From: Turritopsis dohrnii
Lineage: Eukaryota; Cnidaria; Hydrozoa; Anthoathecata; Oceaniidae
Direction of reading: 5' to 3'
DNA length: 64,000 nt
Assembly (NCBI GenBank): GCA_027922465.2
Contig: BQMF02000002.1
Location: 1,364,001-1,428,000 of the forward strand
Below are positions 31,676-44,400 of the stretch, piece after piece; the first letter of the stretch is position 1, and each line of letters starts with the position of its first letter. The translations under genes and the position numbers were made by a program. The notes beneath the pieces are model-generated. The model was not told the origin of the DNA. It saw nothing but the letters and a program-made list of their open reading frames with translations, and made no database searches.

Positions 31676-34600
31676 TACTCCGTCTATAGTTCGGCATGTT
31701 CGGTGAACGAAAGCTTTATGAAATATTGAAATATGCGCCGCAACTAGGAAAAATTATGAAAATTATGCAATGATTATTAGTATAATTTTAATTTTCAACC
31801 AATGAACATTTAGAATTTTAACAATTAGAATTAATTATATGTTTAAAAATATTCGCGCGAAACAATACTCACACCAGAAAAAGGGACACGGATAGCTTTT
31901 ACGAGAAACAGTGAGTTGTTTATCTTTCTTTTTTACATTAACATTTTTTTCTATTGTTTTTACAACATTTTTAACGTTTTTTGAAAAACACAAATTAACT
32001 TCATAAATTTTACTAACATGTGCCACTTGAACAAGAAAGATAAAAATGAACTAACCTCATAATGTTGCATAAAAAGGCGTCAGAGAGTAGATCGTTGTTT
32101 CACAGAGCAGGCTTTTTAAAGTAAAACTGTAGTAATTCAACATTCTTATTACCCCCAGATCCTAATGAAGATCTTAAAACAATCTTGATATGATTATGAT
32201 TCTTACTTAGAGCAAGTGTTACTTCTAAAACGCATTTGTCATTGTAAAAATAACCTGAAAATAAGTTTTAAAGTTGAGTAAACATGGTTATCAGTTTGAA
32301 CCAAGAAATACAATCTGATAAACCTCCAGTTGATTCAATCATACGATGCATCACTGATTCCAAGCATTTCTACAGTGTTGTTTCGTTGAAGGAATATCTA
32401 TGGACGGAATTAGTCAACATACAAGATAGGGAAAGCTGTATTTTACCGCCTAACCTTTTAAAGATGTTGTTATTGATTTGTTTATTTCCTTTGAATGGGT
32501 ACAGTTAGCTACTATACTTTATGCATCTACAGTGCTTATAAATACGCAACCTATCAACGATTTACTTGTTGAGCGTATGATCGTATTAGCAATAATGTGA
32601 GAAGCGTAATTCTGTCCTGCGAAGTAAAAATGGTTCAGAAAACTTTTCCATCGCTAAAATGGGGCATACGACGGATTCAGGGAAAAACGATGACTTGAAC
32701 CTTATACAAATATTTTGTATTCAAGAAGGGAGGGAAGAAGAAGAAGAAAAGGAACATGAAACAGGAACTGGGCAAGCAGAAATTCAATTTCTTATTTGTG
32801 CTTGCCAATTTTCAATGATTTTGTCTCTTCGTGGCCTTTTGGTTTAAGCTTCTTTTATTTGGTTTTCTTTATCCAAGTATCCAACTTGTGTGGTTGACTT
32901 TGTAGTGCTGAACTTGGTTTAACGCCATTTCTTGTCGACGTTTAGATGTATAAGGAAACACTGAAAGAATAGAACCAGGAAGTTAATTTCAAGGCAATTA
33001 AAGTTTTCCTAAAATTTAGGAAATTCCCTCAAAATAATAACCTAGAATAATTTTCAAAGCTAATAGAACATTATTTTATTCATACCATGCGATTGAAATT
33101 GTCTTTTTAACTCAACACTTGTGTCAAAGCATTCACATATCACATATATCAAGATGTGTTTTGGAAGTGTGTAGCAGCCCTTCCAGGTCCATGTGTCTGT
33201 AGTGCGTGTTTCCTTTTGGAGACCAAAGAATTTTTTTGTTATTCAAATTATATGAAACGATTTTTTAAATCCTTTCATGTTCTTCAAATTTTATATCATG
33301 ATCATTTCAGATTGCATATATATAAGCTTTTGTAACGTTACAAAATTCTGAATCCGATTTGACAAGGTGCACTTGTAAAAAAATATATTTTATTCTATGC
33401 TAAAGCCATTGATTAGTTATTTATACTCACTTTGGTCTTACGGTCTACTTTCTGACATCATGAGCTTCTCTTAGTGTTTTGAAATTTAAAACAAAATGGG
33501 GATCTTATGAGCATATTAATGGAATTTAACAATAAAAAAATGTTCATTATTCAGTATCAGATGTTTATTAACTAAAATAAATGTTAAATTCTATTTCTTG
33601 AATGATTTTCAAGACATTTTAGGAGAACTTAATTTTTCACTGGAGGGAAGCTTTAAAATCCGGGACACTCTTAACTTAGTTTGGTGTCTCCCCAAGTCGC
33701 AACTATGGTTTGGGGCAGGCGAAAATGTTTTCAGATTTCAGTGCCTCAAATAATTTAAAACAACCTTTGTAATTGTTTATAACAGTAATTGTTTAATAGT
33801 TACACCAGTCAAACACTCTATTATATTTGTGTAAAGAGTTTGTTTACATTAAATAAAAATGAAAACATGCTTCTCTTCATAACTAAATAAAAACTAATGT
33901 TTTGGTAAAATAATGGTAGCAAATGAAACCCTCACCTAGACATCTACGTTATTATACATTGACCTTACTATTTATTCTGTCCAGACAACCTTGCTCTCAG
34001 ACTTTTTTTATCTTAACCCTTTGTTGGTGAGCTTTGTGTAGTATACTCAATTAGTGTTAAGAAAACTGAGTATAGAGTAAATACATAGTGAAATCCACTT
34101 TGACCACTTCGCCCAGTCGGAAATTGTAAAATCGTGGAATATATCCAATTGCTTAGCAAAGAATTGAATTCTCTGTATTGAAGTGGACTGAAAGCAATGA
34201 AGAAAGCAAATTTGCTATTTTCCTTCAATATGAGCCATTAGTAAAAATTTCAAGGAAAGTTATTTGGAAACCGGGACACTTTCATAAGAATCCGGGAGAG
34301 AGGGACACTATTTCCAAATCCTGCACAATTCCAGTCAAACCGGGATGGTTGGAATTAATGAGATAATGAACTGTTTTAAATTGAAAGTGAGGCTTGTAGT
34401 GTCGTGGATGTCTCACCAGTAAGAATCTTTCGTCCTATATGAGTGATATGAGTTAAGAAATGAAGATAATTCAAATTATTTGCCATGTTTGATAATGATA
34501 AATTACACAATTTTATTAATTAAAAGCTTTTTGGCTTACGTCATCTTCAGTATAAAACAAACTCTTCACCAATTTTTATTCTTTATTATATCAAAGACAC

Positions 34601-34773
34601 TTCCTTTGATTCCCCCCCTTTATATTTTTGTTGTTAACCATAATTCTATCTATTCTGTTTTTTAGGTCCAACTGTAGCTGAAATTCGTATGTTAATTTAT
34701 TTGTTTTTTCAATCCAAAGAATCTTTTGTTCTAAAAATATTATTGCATTACTTTTCAATATAATTAATTGCAG
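31676..34773. other. Stretch upstream of the CAP exons, no gene confirmed
   Basis: A 74-codon frame at 32284-32508 and an acidic 62-codon frame at 32659-32847 have no recognisable domain. CCGGGACACT occurs near 33660 and 34275. The signal-peptide exon of the large gene should lie here or further upstream. A frame with a hydrophobic stretch at 34498-34560 (MINYTILLIKSFLAYVIFS) is a candidate, but I could not connect it by splice sites. Confidence 0.3.
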
Positions 34774-35436
34774 ATCCATTCTTTTAGCTGGATGTGTTAG
34801 CAAACACAATGAGTTAAGGAGGCTTCACCAGGATACACCTGATGTAAGTTGGGATGACACAGTAGCAGCAGATGCTCAACGTTGGGCAGATGACCTAGCA
34901 GCGAGAAAAGCCTTTGAGCATGAATCTGGTATAGATTTTGGTGAAAATCTATATTGGTCCTCTGGATCTGCATCTTGTGAAGCTGCTGTCCAAGCTTGGT
35001 ATATAATATGACTGACTTTGTTTCATCCTTTGAACACTGTAAATTTCTATTTCATTCTATATGATAATATTTCTGTATTTTTAGGTATGACGAAATTGAG
35101 TTTTACAGCTATGAAACGACGAGAACCACTGTCACTGGTGAAGCCATTGGACATTTTACACAAGTTGTCTGGAAGGATTCAATTAAAATTGGTGTGGGTA
35201 TAGCAACAGATAGCAATGGTGCAACATATATTGTGGCACGCTATGATCCAAGAGGAAACTTTGTAGTACGTATAATGCCAACATTTTATTGATGATATCT
35301 GTGAATTCAATTGATATCGAAAGTTGTAATACAAAATTTGTTTTATTACCCTTACAGCTTCGTTTTTTTGGTGAAGATCCTGAAGTTGCACAACGACGAG
35401 TTTATGGAGAGCAAGTGTTACCCTTAATATCAGATG
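34774..35436 (+). CDS. CAP (SCP/PR-1) domain, exons 1-3 seen
   Basis: Exons are 34774-34998 (or from the AG at 34787), 35085-35265 and 35358-35436. The fold is marked by CVSKHNELRRLH, the central DAQRWADDLA, FGENLY, the CRISP-type signature GHFTQVVWKDS and IVARYDPRGNF. The last motif has Ala where secreted CRISP-type proteins have Cys, so it resembles the GAPR-1/GLIPR2-type CAP domain. The CAP tetrad can be placed on His (HN), Glu (GEN), Glu (EI or EF) and His (GHF), by family knowledge. Exon 3 ends in phase 1 after ISD. Confidence 0.85.
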
Positions 35437-38400
35437 GTAAGTGATAAGCAATTTCTGAATTATGAATGAAGCACTAGAGCTTAAATTGGATTGATTTGTT
35501 TTGCTTTTAGCCAGTATGTGTAATACATTTATTTTAGAATTATATACATTCTATTTGAATTAAATTATACGATCAAGTTCTTCATAAGAGTGCTTAGAGA
35601 TACTTAGAGGGGTAGATTATTTTATGATTAGTATATAGTAAGAATTGGCATGACATCAGTTTATTGATGACAGGGGACCATTTCTTTGCATGCATTATTG
35701 AATGTGATGTTTAGGTGCAAATATTTTGAGATTCACTGAGTACAACTGACATTTTTGGAGTCTTTGATACTGGCAATGGGGTGATGAAAAATTTGGGTCT
35801 AATGGGAGAATTTTGATAACAAGCTATATTTACATTAACAGGCTTCGCCATGAAGAAATGTCTGACCGCAGGATAAAAGCCGTAGCTAGAATACGTTAGT
35901 TACGAGATCGTGTACTATGAAAAACAACATCATAAAAAATAAAATGTTTTCAGGAACTAAAACAACATCATATACATATGATATACACAAGTCTAAATGA
36001 TAGATAAATATGAGGTCACCTATAATTAATTATTCGTTCATAGTCTTCCGCGCGCATTCAGAATTAAAATTCAATAATTGCGCATCGAGTTTGATTATTT
36101 TTCTGAAATTATAAAATCATGAGAAAATAGGATTTTTCTTCTTCTATTGTTGTGAAGTAACCAATATAATCTTGGAGAGATAAAATCGAAAAACGATATA
36201 AACGTTCATAAACTGCATAATAGTAGAGTAGAATTAGGTATACACCCGGACAAAAATACTACCGGATGAGTAAAAAAATTTGGTTGAGTAGAAAAAAAGT
36301 TATGGGTAAAAAACTGGAACCACCTCCAGTGTAAAAATCGCCGAAAAATGACGAAAAAATCTAAACAAAACTTCTCCAAACAAGATTTTCTGTTCTTATT
36401 GCAAACCGTATGGGATTGAAACTCATACACGCTTCAATGTGCTAAAACTTATTTTTTTTTATTCCCAATGCTTAAATTAAGTAAAAAGTTCAAACTTTTT
36501 TCAAAATTTTATTAAAACTTTACTTGATGAAGTTTTTTATAAAGACTGTTTTGTAAAAAATGCCACAACTCACGTTACAACAAAGAAATTGGGTATGTAT
36601 CCAGTTTCCAGTTTCGAGAAGTTTTGTTCAGCTTTTTTCGTCATTTTTCGAGAATTTTTATGAGGACCACATCCAGTTTTTTGCCCATAACTTTTTTTCT
36701 ACTCAACCAAATTCGACAAATGATACACCAAAATGTAGGTAAAGGATTCCTCTATTCAGAAATAGAAAACACTAGCTTTCATAATTAGTCAATCGAAAGA
36801 TACGTTTTGTGAAACAACGGTACTTTTTTTTGACTCACCCGGTATAAAGCTAAAACTTTGAACATTTGATCTATAATACTTATACTTCTACCAAAAAAAC
36901 AGCCCCATCAATTTGACAATGGGAAACCTGTTTTTGGGCCAATTCAAATTTGGTCCAAAAGACAAATTTAGCCAAAATGTTGATGTTGGCAAAATCGTTA
37001 GTTTTATATCATTCGAAAGGTAATTTCATGCTGAACAAAAAACTTGGTTACGACAACCTTTGAAAATGTACCGTTTCGTCAATATTTGAGCTCAAAGTGT
37101 GTATGATGACGTCATCAGTTTCAGTGAGATTTTCAACTTTCTCAATATTCTATATCATTTATGCTGAGCAAAAAAGTTGCTGTAAGGGCTATTTCCACAA
37201 CCACTTTTGTTTGAAATATTTCGACGAAGAAAAAGGTTGAGCATGCACATTGAATATTTTCTGCTTTTGGAGCGAAAAATTTCTTTCCTCTACTGTGCGA
37301 ATGTGAGTTAAAATAGTTTCAACTCCCTATCAAAATCTCTTTGTGAAAAAATATTCGTCCAATCAAAATCGTGCGAAATATGCTGATGCTTTGTGTATTA
37401 GCAGTTCCTATCAAATGCACATGATCCACTTCATAGATTTGAAGAGTGGTGCATCAAAGTTTTTAAAACGGGTTTCCAAGCAAGCGATCAAGGTTTGGGC
37501 CAAATGCTTCTTTGTGGTAGATGCAACATTGCTTCTTTTGATAAAGATGTCATTTCTTCGAACTCAAAAGTGAAATTGTTAAGTCTAGCGCTGGTTTTAT
37601 TTCATGAGGCAAGAGGTCGTCTTTTTCGAAGACCAGGGTCAAAGGCGTTATTTTTTCAAGTATGTCCAAATATGTGCACACAAGACATAAGAAGGAATAC
37701 AACCTCAATTTCTTTAAAATGCACAAAACCTTGCCTTTTGTGTCGTGTTTATGTTTTCTTACGGTTAAACTGTTGTCTAATGCAGTTGTAATGGCTGGCC
37801 ACATGTTTAACAGTGCTTTTAAGGCGCGTGTCTGATGGGACACGAAACGTGTGCCAATCATCTTCTGTAGAACGTAAAAACTGATACCAAGGGAAACTGC
37901 TGCTTCTTTTATGTCACTCTTAATGGCACCGGAATTTTTTAAAAGGCTAAATATGCTGTTGTAAAAAGTATCGACTTTTTCGAAACTTGAATTTTGAAAA
38001 GGATCTTTGCAAGTTCTATGCGATGATTCACACAGTGAAATTTCACCAACCAAGGCCTGTTATCTTCTTCGATTCTATTTACACTTGCTCCGTCAGTGGT
38101 AGTGCTAATAAACTTTTCAGTGTAGTTCTCAATAGGGAAAATTCATTTTGAGAAAATAAGGAATCGATGGCGTTTTTCAAAGATTCTGCACCGGTACCCC
38201 CAAACTCCGACATCTGCAAAAGCCCAATCTTTAGTACAGTAGGTTTACCTAAAATTACATTACATTGAGGAATATTTATAATTATTGTTTTGGAATAAGC
38301 ATTGGTTATGTATTTCACACATCGAAACACTAAACCTTTTCTTGTTATTCGAGTTAAGATCATCTCTTTGTCATCCCCCGTTTTGCCTGCTTGGGAGCCA

Positions 38401-41400
38401 TCAGAAAGCAATGAGAAGCATGACGAGTAGTTTAAAAGGTGCATAAGGTTTTCTTTTAAAGCGGAATCTATGGCTTGAATGAACTTTCTTGCAGATTTAC
38501 CATCGTGATTGCCTTGTAAAAACAAACAAAAAAATATCATTTGTTTTCATTTTTTCTTGTAGCATTGAATGAGATGTTTCAACTTCATATACTTCTGTAC
38601 AAAAGCGTACACGTGCCAAAAATCCATTTCAATTAGCTTTCACTTAACACTCGTGTCTAGTTTCGGTGTTTACGTTAGTTTTTGAAAGCTAAAAGACGAG
38701 TGTTAAGTGAAAGCTAATTGCAATGTAATTTTTTTATTATTGTTTCACGAATTTAAGTAAGGCTAGATTTTATGTTACCACTTATACCATTTTGTTCTTT
38801 GGACATCAATCAATAAATACTTTGAAAGTTTCTAATGATAAAGTTGGTGTTTGGGCTAGAGCATTTGCTGTGTTTATTAAGCGAGTATATGTTTCAAGTG
38901 TGGATTTGTTTGACAAGGTGTCAATACGAGCTTGCAATAATACAGGAGTAGAAATGTTTTGGTTTGAACGTAGTTCTGGATTCGATGTTTGTAGATCAAC
39001 AGCAATTTTATGAACTTGGCCTGCCAGATGACGTTTTACCTTAAATAAAAATTATATGGTTATTCTAATAGGAACTATTTCATTAAAAACAAAAAAAATG
39101 ATATTATATAAAATAACATCTATACAGAAAGAATGCGAGAAGCAATTTTTTGAATTAAAAATTTACTTGTGCACATGATCAATAAATATTGTAAATGCAA
39201 CTTTTATTTCAAGTATATGGATTAATAAATATTGTAAATGCAACTTTTATTTCAAGTATATAGATCAATAAATATTTTAAAGTCAACTTTTATTTCAAGT
39301 ATATAGATTAGTTCTAAAAGAAATGTTTGAAGTTAGGAATTTTTTTAACTTACTGCATCACATGAAACATTAGATGTTCCAACGATAAAACGTCCTGCAG
39401 CGACTTTCGTAACACCTTTCACAGATGGATGTTGTAAAACACAACTTCCGTTTGAAGCACAGATTTTACACAATATAAGATTTACGAAAGTGATTCCTTC
39501 TTCTACAACTTCTTTGTGACCGATTACATTACTAAAGTTCTATTTTTTAAAAGTTTGTAATTTTATTTTATTGCCAGTAATCTCAACCATCTCTTCACAA
39601 TCAAAGCGATGTTTGCTGATATTGAAATAAAATCTTTAGTTCCATTTCAATAGAATCTTGAGTTCTATTTCAATATTTCGATAGAATGCAAGATTCCATT
39701 CACCGGACTTGAACGCACGAGGGAACAAGTAACAATTATTAATTGATTTCATTTACACTTTGTTAATAAAAGAAAAGAAACAACTCGGATTTAGATTTAC
39801 TTTTTAACAAGAAATATTGTATAAGAGTCTTATTTTCTGCATTCTTTGTTCATACTTTGAGCTTAAATAATACATACTTGATATATATAATTCAAAAAAT
39901 GAAATAGTAACATAAAAACATTATTTCTAATATTTCTGGATATTTCAATTATTCATCTCACAACGATTCAAAAGATATTTTGAGATATGGTTGTTATTTT
40001 GAATTATGAATGGATGATGTACACCATTTTCTTTCACGGGAATTGATATTTTGACGACGTGCCATATTAGACATAAACAAGCGCCACGGACGTAAAGTCT
40101 GGACAGTAAGAAAAATAATATGAACCAAGAACATGGACAGTTTTAATAAATATCTTGCTTACGGAAAAATCTTATAAACAACAAGGAAACATTTTCCATG
40201 TTAAGCTAAATCCTAACTACGCGAAAAACATGTCCATTGCATAGCTTTAGCTATGCGACAGCGTGCAGGAACGCGATCATGTAGCTGTTGTGACGAAGCC
40301 TGCATTAATTGTTAATTATTAATTGTTAGTCATGTTAATAAAACAACAGAATTACCAATAATTTACAATATTATGCAAACTTATTATCATTATCCAATAA
40401 TTTTTCCTTAAAGCAACTACATTATTGATTTATCGTTATTTTATATAAGAATAAAACTTCATTTTCATTAGTTATGTCAATAGCACAAATAGCTAATATT
40501 GATTTTTCAGGATCATTATTGTTTTTGTTAAGGATCAAGACTCACAGGGAAAAATAATGACTAATGCAGGGAATAAAATTTGCACCAAAAAATGGCCTGG
40601 AAATGTATCGACTTAAATCAAAAGAACAAGAATGGAGATCTTTCATTTGTAGTGTGTTCTGGTGCACAGATTCATCAATCAATTAATTCGTTGAAAAAAC
40701 AACTATGCTAAGTAATATTCTGCAAAATACAACCATTTAAAGTTGTCTGGAACACTGGAAATGGCCCTGTATGAACATAAAATGAAAACGAAAATCCAAT
40801 GAGTTGATGGTTTGTTCTAATATTCCTATATTCAAAGATTTATGAAGCAGACAATTGCAGGACATTTCAACTCATGAACCCCAAACACGAAGATTAAACG
40901 TCTATCAATAGATGACTCTCTCAGTCTTAACTCATTGTCTGTCATGGCTGAAATTTTTGTCTTTTAAAAGTGAAGTAATGTGAAACCGCAGGTTGCTAAG
41001 TGGAGTTGAAGATGAAGATAATTATCTCATAAATACAAGTATTATACTATAAGTGCAACTGAACGACCGGTGAAAATGGATAAACAAAATAAAGCAAATG
41101 TTCAAGTGAAGAAGATAATGAATTCCTTAATTTCTTCAAGTGGAGCAGATCACTTTGAATGAATGAAGCACTTAAGTATAAACATAACACAAGAAGATGC
41201 AATATGTCAAACTAACTACAAATCCATGCATCATTCTAAAGAAATAAATGTATTTATTAATTCTTCCATTTCTTTGTCAGAAAACAATGGATAAGAAAAG
41301 CGTCTTAAAAGCAACTTTATTACCTGATCTTTTAATGATCAAGTTCGAAAAGAGATTGAGCAAGATCTTATGTCATTGAAATTATAACAATTGGATTATA

Positions 41401-44400
41401 GAAATATAATAATAGAAAATAAGTATTCTTACTTCATTTTAATAAATAGGAAATATGTTCAAAAATCATGGTAACTTTTGTTAATTCAAACTGTTTTTGC
41501 AAACACATGTGTACACAGATCAATTCAGGAAATTTTGTTTTAATTTGTTCTAAATTATTATATAGTTTTTGATCATGTAAATATCAATTTCCAAATAAAA
41601 AAATTCGAAATACCTGTGCGTAGTTACGAAAGGGTAAATGATTGAAATCAGTTATTTTGAACTTCGTCGTAATTGTCGTATTGTTATGATAATAGCCAGT
41701 GTTCTATTCCTTTTTATATGATTTTTAAGTATTCAAGTAAAATGAAAAACGAATTATATTATTGAGGATATATACAACCGTCGTAAAAAAGCTGCACAAG
41801 AAGAATATTATTCAATGATTTGAACAGGTATCACAAGAATATTAAGTTCACAATTGAGGAAAACCCTTCTAAATTTCTCGACACTGCCATTGAAAGGAAA
41901 GATGATGGAACTTTAAATTTCAGAGTACACGTCGAAGAAGTGAAATTACCCTTCTACTGGTCAAAACAAGTTCCCCTACAAAATAAAAGAAACGTCATTA
42001 AAGGAAATCTCACAAGGGCCAAATGTATAAGTAGTTCTATGGAAACTGAATTATCCAGAATTAGAACAAAATAAAAATGCTGGTTACCCCTCCAGATTTG
42101 TAGAAGGACAAATAAATTCATTTTTACATTCCCACAAAAATGATAAGGTAATTTTTTTTGTAGTTATTTGAGATAGTCGATTCTACTCCTAGAAAATTCT
42201 TCATGAAGATTCCATATTGCCCAAAAAATAAAAATTCAAATAGAAATGTATTTAAAAACATTGAAAATTTTACAACTTACTTACTTACTTACTCCAGGTT
42301 TAACATTTTGTTTTCTCTATTAATAAGGTTTGAACATTGATCATGTCTACGGCCGGGCTGTATAGCGTATCTCCAGGCCAAATGGTCATGGCCTACATAT
42401 GTGACGTTCCAGGGGATTTTGATAACAAATGATAAAACGTTGTAAAAACAATCGAAAAAACGTTAGAAAACGTTTTGATAAAAACGATAAAACGTTTTTA
42501 CCAAAATTTAAAAACGTTTCAAAAATTCGAAAGAGAAAGCGTTTAAACGTTTCTTAAAACGTTTTATGCAGTAACATGAAAAACGTTTAAACGTTTTATT
42601 GTTAAAAACGTTTTATTGTTTTAAAATTTTTTACTTTCAGGTTGCTCCACTTAAACATAAAGTTAAGAAAAATCTAAAAGAACCTAAAAAACGATGTTTA
42701 ATTCTCAAAATTCTTAAAGGAAGACCAGATACTGAACACAATAATCATTTTCACTCATAGTCGGTGAGCAGTTACTTCGGCAGCTGTTTAGCTAGGAAGA
42801 CGAAACTAAAGGCCGGTTTCCATATCAGTCGCTGTGGTCGCGTGTATGAGCGTACTGATTTTTGATTCAGTCGCACACATCATTCATCAGATCATCTCAG
42901 AACCTTAAAATAATTATCAAAATGAAGTCCATAAAGATAACTAAAAACGTTGTGAAGCAATTTGATTAAGAGTGCATCTTCACTTAGCGAAAGTGAGATG
43001 TCTCTTAAAAAAAGAATAATTAAGGTTTTCCCAGATCTGACATTTTCTGGTAAAATTATCCATTTTCAACGACTTTCGCCGAGTGAAAATACATTTTTAC
43101 GAAAATAAACATGAAACTTTCCCCCGAGGATTTACAGGATAGCAACAATTCTATCAACTTCGTTCTATTATAGAATTAATGGAATTATAGCGGACGGTTT
43201 CTATTTGTAGTAACTTTTGAAACAGCTGTTGTTTCTTTAATCTTTAACTGAATGAGAACCAGGTAATCAGTGCATTAATGTACTTACATGTGTTACCTGC
43301 GAAAGTATTTATGAACAAGGTGCGTTCTTTTGTTTTGATTGAGTTTAATGACGTCAATTTTTTTCTCTCAAGTGAATGGTTATACAAAATGTATTATTAC
43401 TGGTTTTAATAATGAATTACAGCCACCAGTTATTACTGACATTATGTATTATGGATTAAACCGTATTCCAGGATTTAAATTCTAACGTAAAACTACACTT
43501 ATTCAGTACAATTTATAGCGTAATTATTTATGACGTGTCCTTGGACGACTATTTTCCATTGATTCCAGACCAACTCGGAACTCTTCTTGGACAGCGGAAG
43601 GCTTAAGTGTTTTGAGCGAGTTGAGTAACTGAAAATGCTTTTTGTAAACAAAACTTTTTGTAAACTAAACAAATCATTTTCATCTTTTTTTATGTAAAAA
43701 CAATTAAACGTTTTTTCGAAAACAAAAAAAAAACGTTTTTTCGAAAACGAAAAGAAACGTTGCGCGCATGACAAGAAAACATTTTTTTGTTACTGAAACG
43801 TTTTATCATTTGTTATCAAAATCCCCTGGAACATCACATTTATTCAGAAAGTTTTTTTAAATTCATATCGAGATGAACATTTTCGGTTCCCTCTTGCGGG
43901 GTCATCCCTTTGGAAATTTCCCAGAGACATTGAGATTCAGTATCTTTTTGGGCCAACAATCATCGTCACATCTTAAAATATGGCCGTACCACCAAAGTCT
44001 TCGGGTCTGCACGACTTCCAATATTGACCTCACACCAAGGCGACTGTGTAACTCAAGAGTCAGAACTCTGTCAGAGATCTTAATGGACGCGATCCATCTT
44101 CAAAATTTAAAGCATTGGTAAAATAATATTCACTGTTCGACTTATACACAAAGTGGACCTATACACCGTCAAATACGGTATTCCGTTGTTTCCTTCAGAC
44201 TCTGCCTTTTTCTTTTGTGTTCCTTATTCCCTTTGGCATGCTTTTAGTCATTAGTCACATGAGACCTTCTTACTTTTTAATATATAGACAATTAAAAAGT
44301 AAGAAGGTCTCATATAATAATATAATAATTATATAATAATATAATAGCCGATTCTCTGTTTGTTTGTCTGTTTGTTTGAATGTCACGCAAAATGGTAGAT

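Larger units (their letters stand above)
37415..39541 (-). pseudogene. hAT-family transposase-like gene (ZNF862-like group), degraded
   Basis: Minus-strand exon 39541-39354 has a Cys-containing N-terminal region (ILCKICASNGSCVLQHPSVK, RFIVGTSNVSCDA). It splices in frame to 39039-38821 (VKRHLAGQVHK, LSLETFK). A block from 38519 includes ARKFIQAIDSALKEN and FSLLSDGSQAGKTGDDKEM, then EFGGTGAESLKN. Next come TTDGASVN and FHCVNHR in a second frame, and FQNSSFEKVDTFYNSIF, GTRFVSHQTR and CLVCTYLDILE in a third. A last piece, CLETRFKNFDAPLFKSMKW, lies near 37430-37490. At least three frameshifts break it. It sits antisense in the intron between CAP and TSP1 exons. Confidence 0.7.

Noticed and set aside
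32284..32508. 74-codon plus-strand frame as a gene
   Set aside because: No domain, no splice partner and no composition signal beyond an open frame in AT-rich DNA.
43873..44121. 82-codon plus-strand frame
   Set aside because: It is the shadow of the LINE fragment on the minus strand, which has recognisable RT C-terminal motifs.
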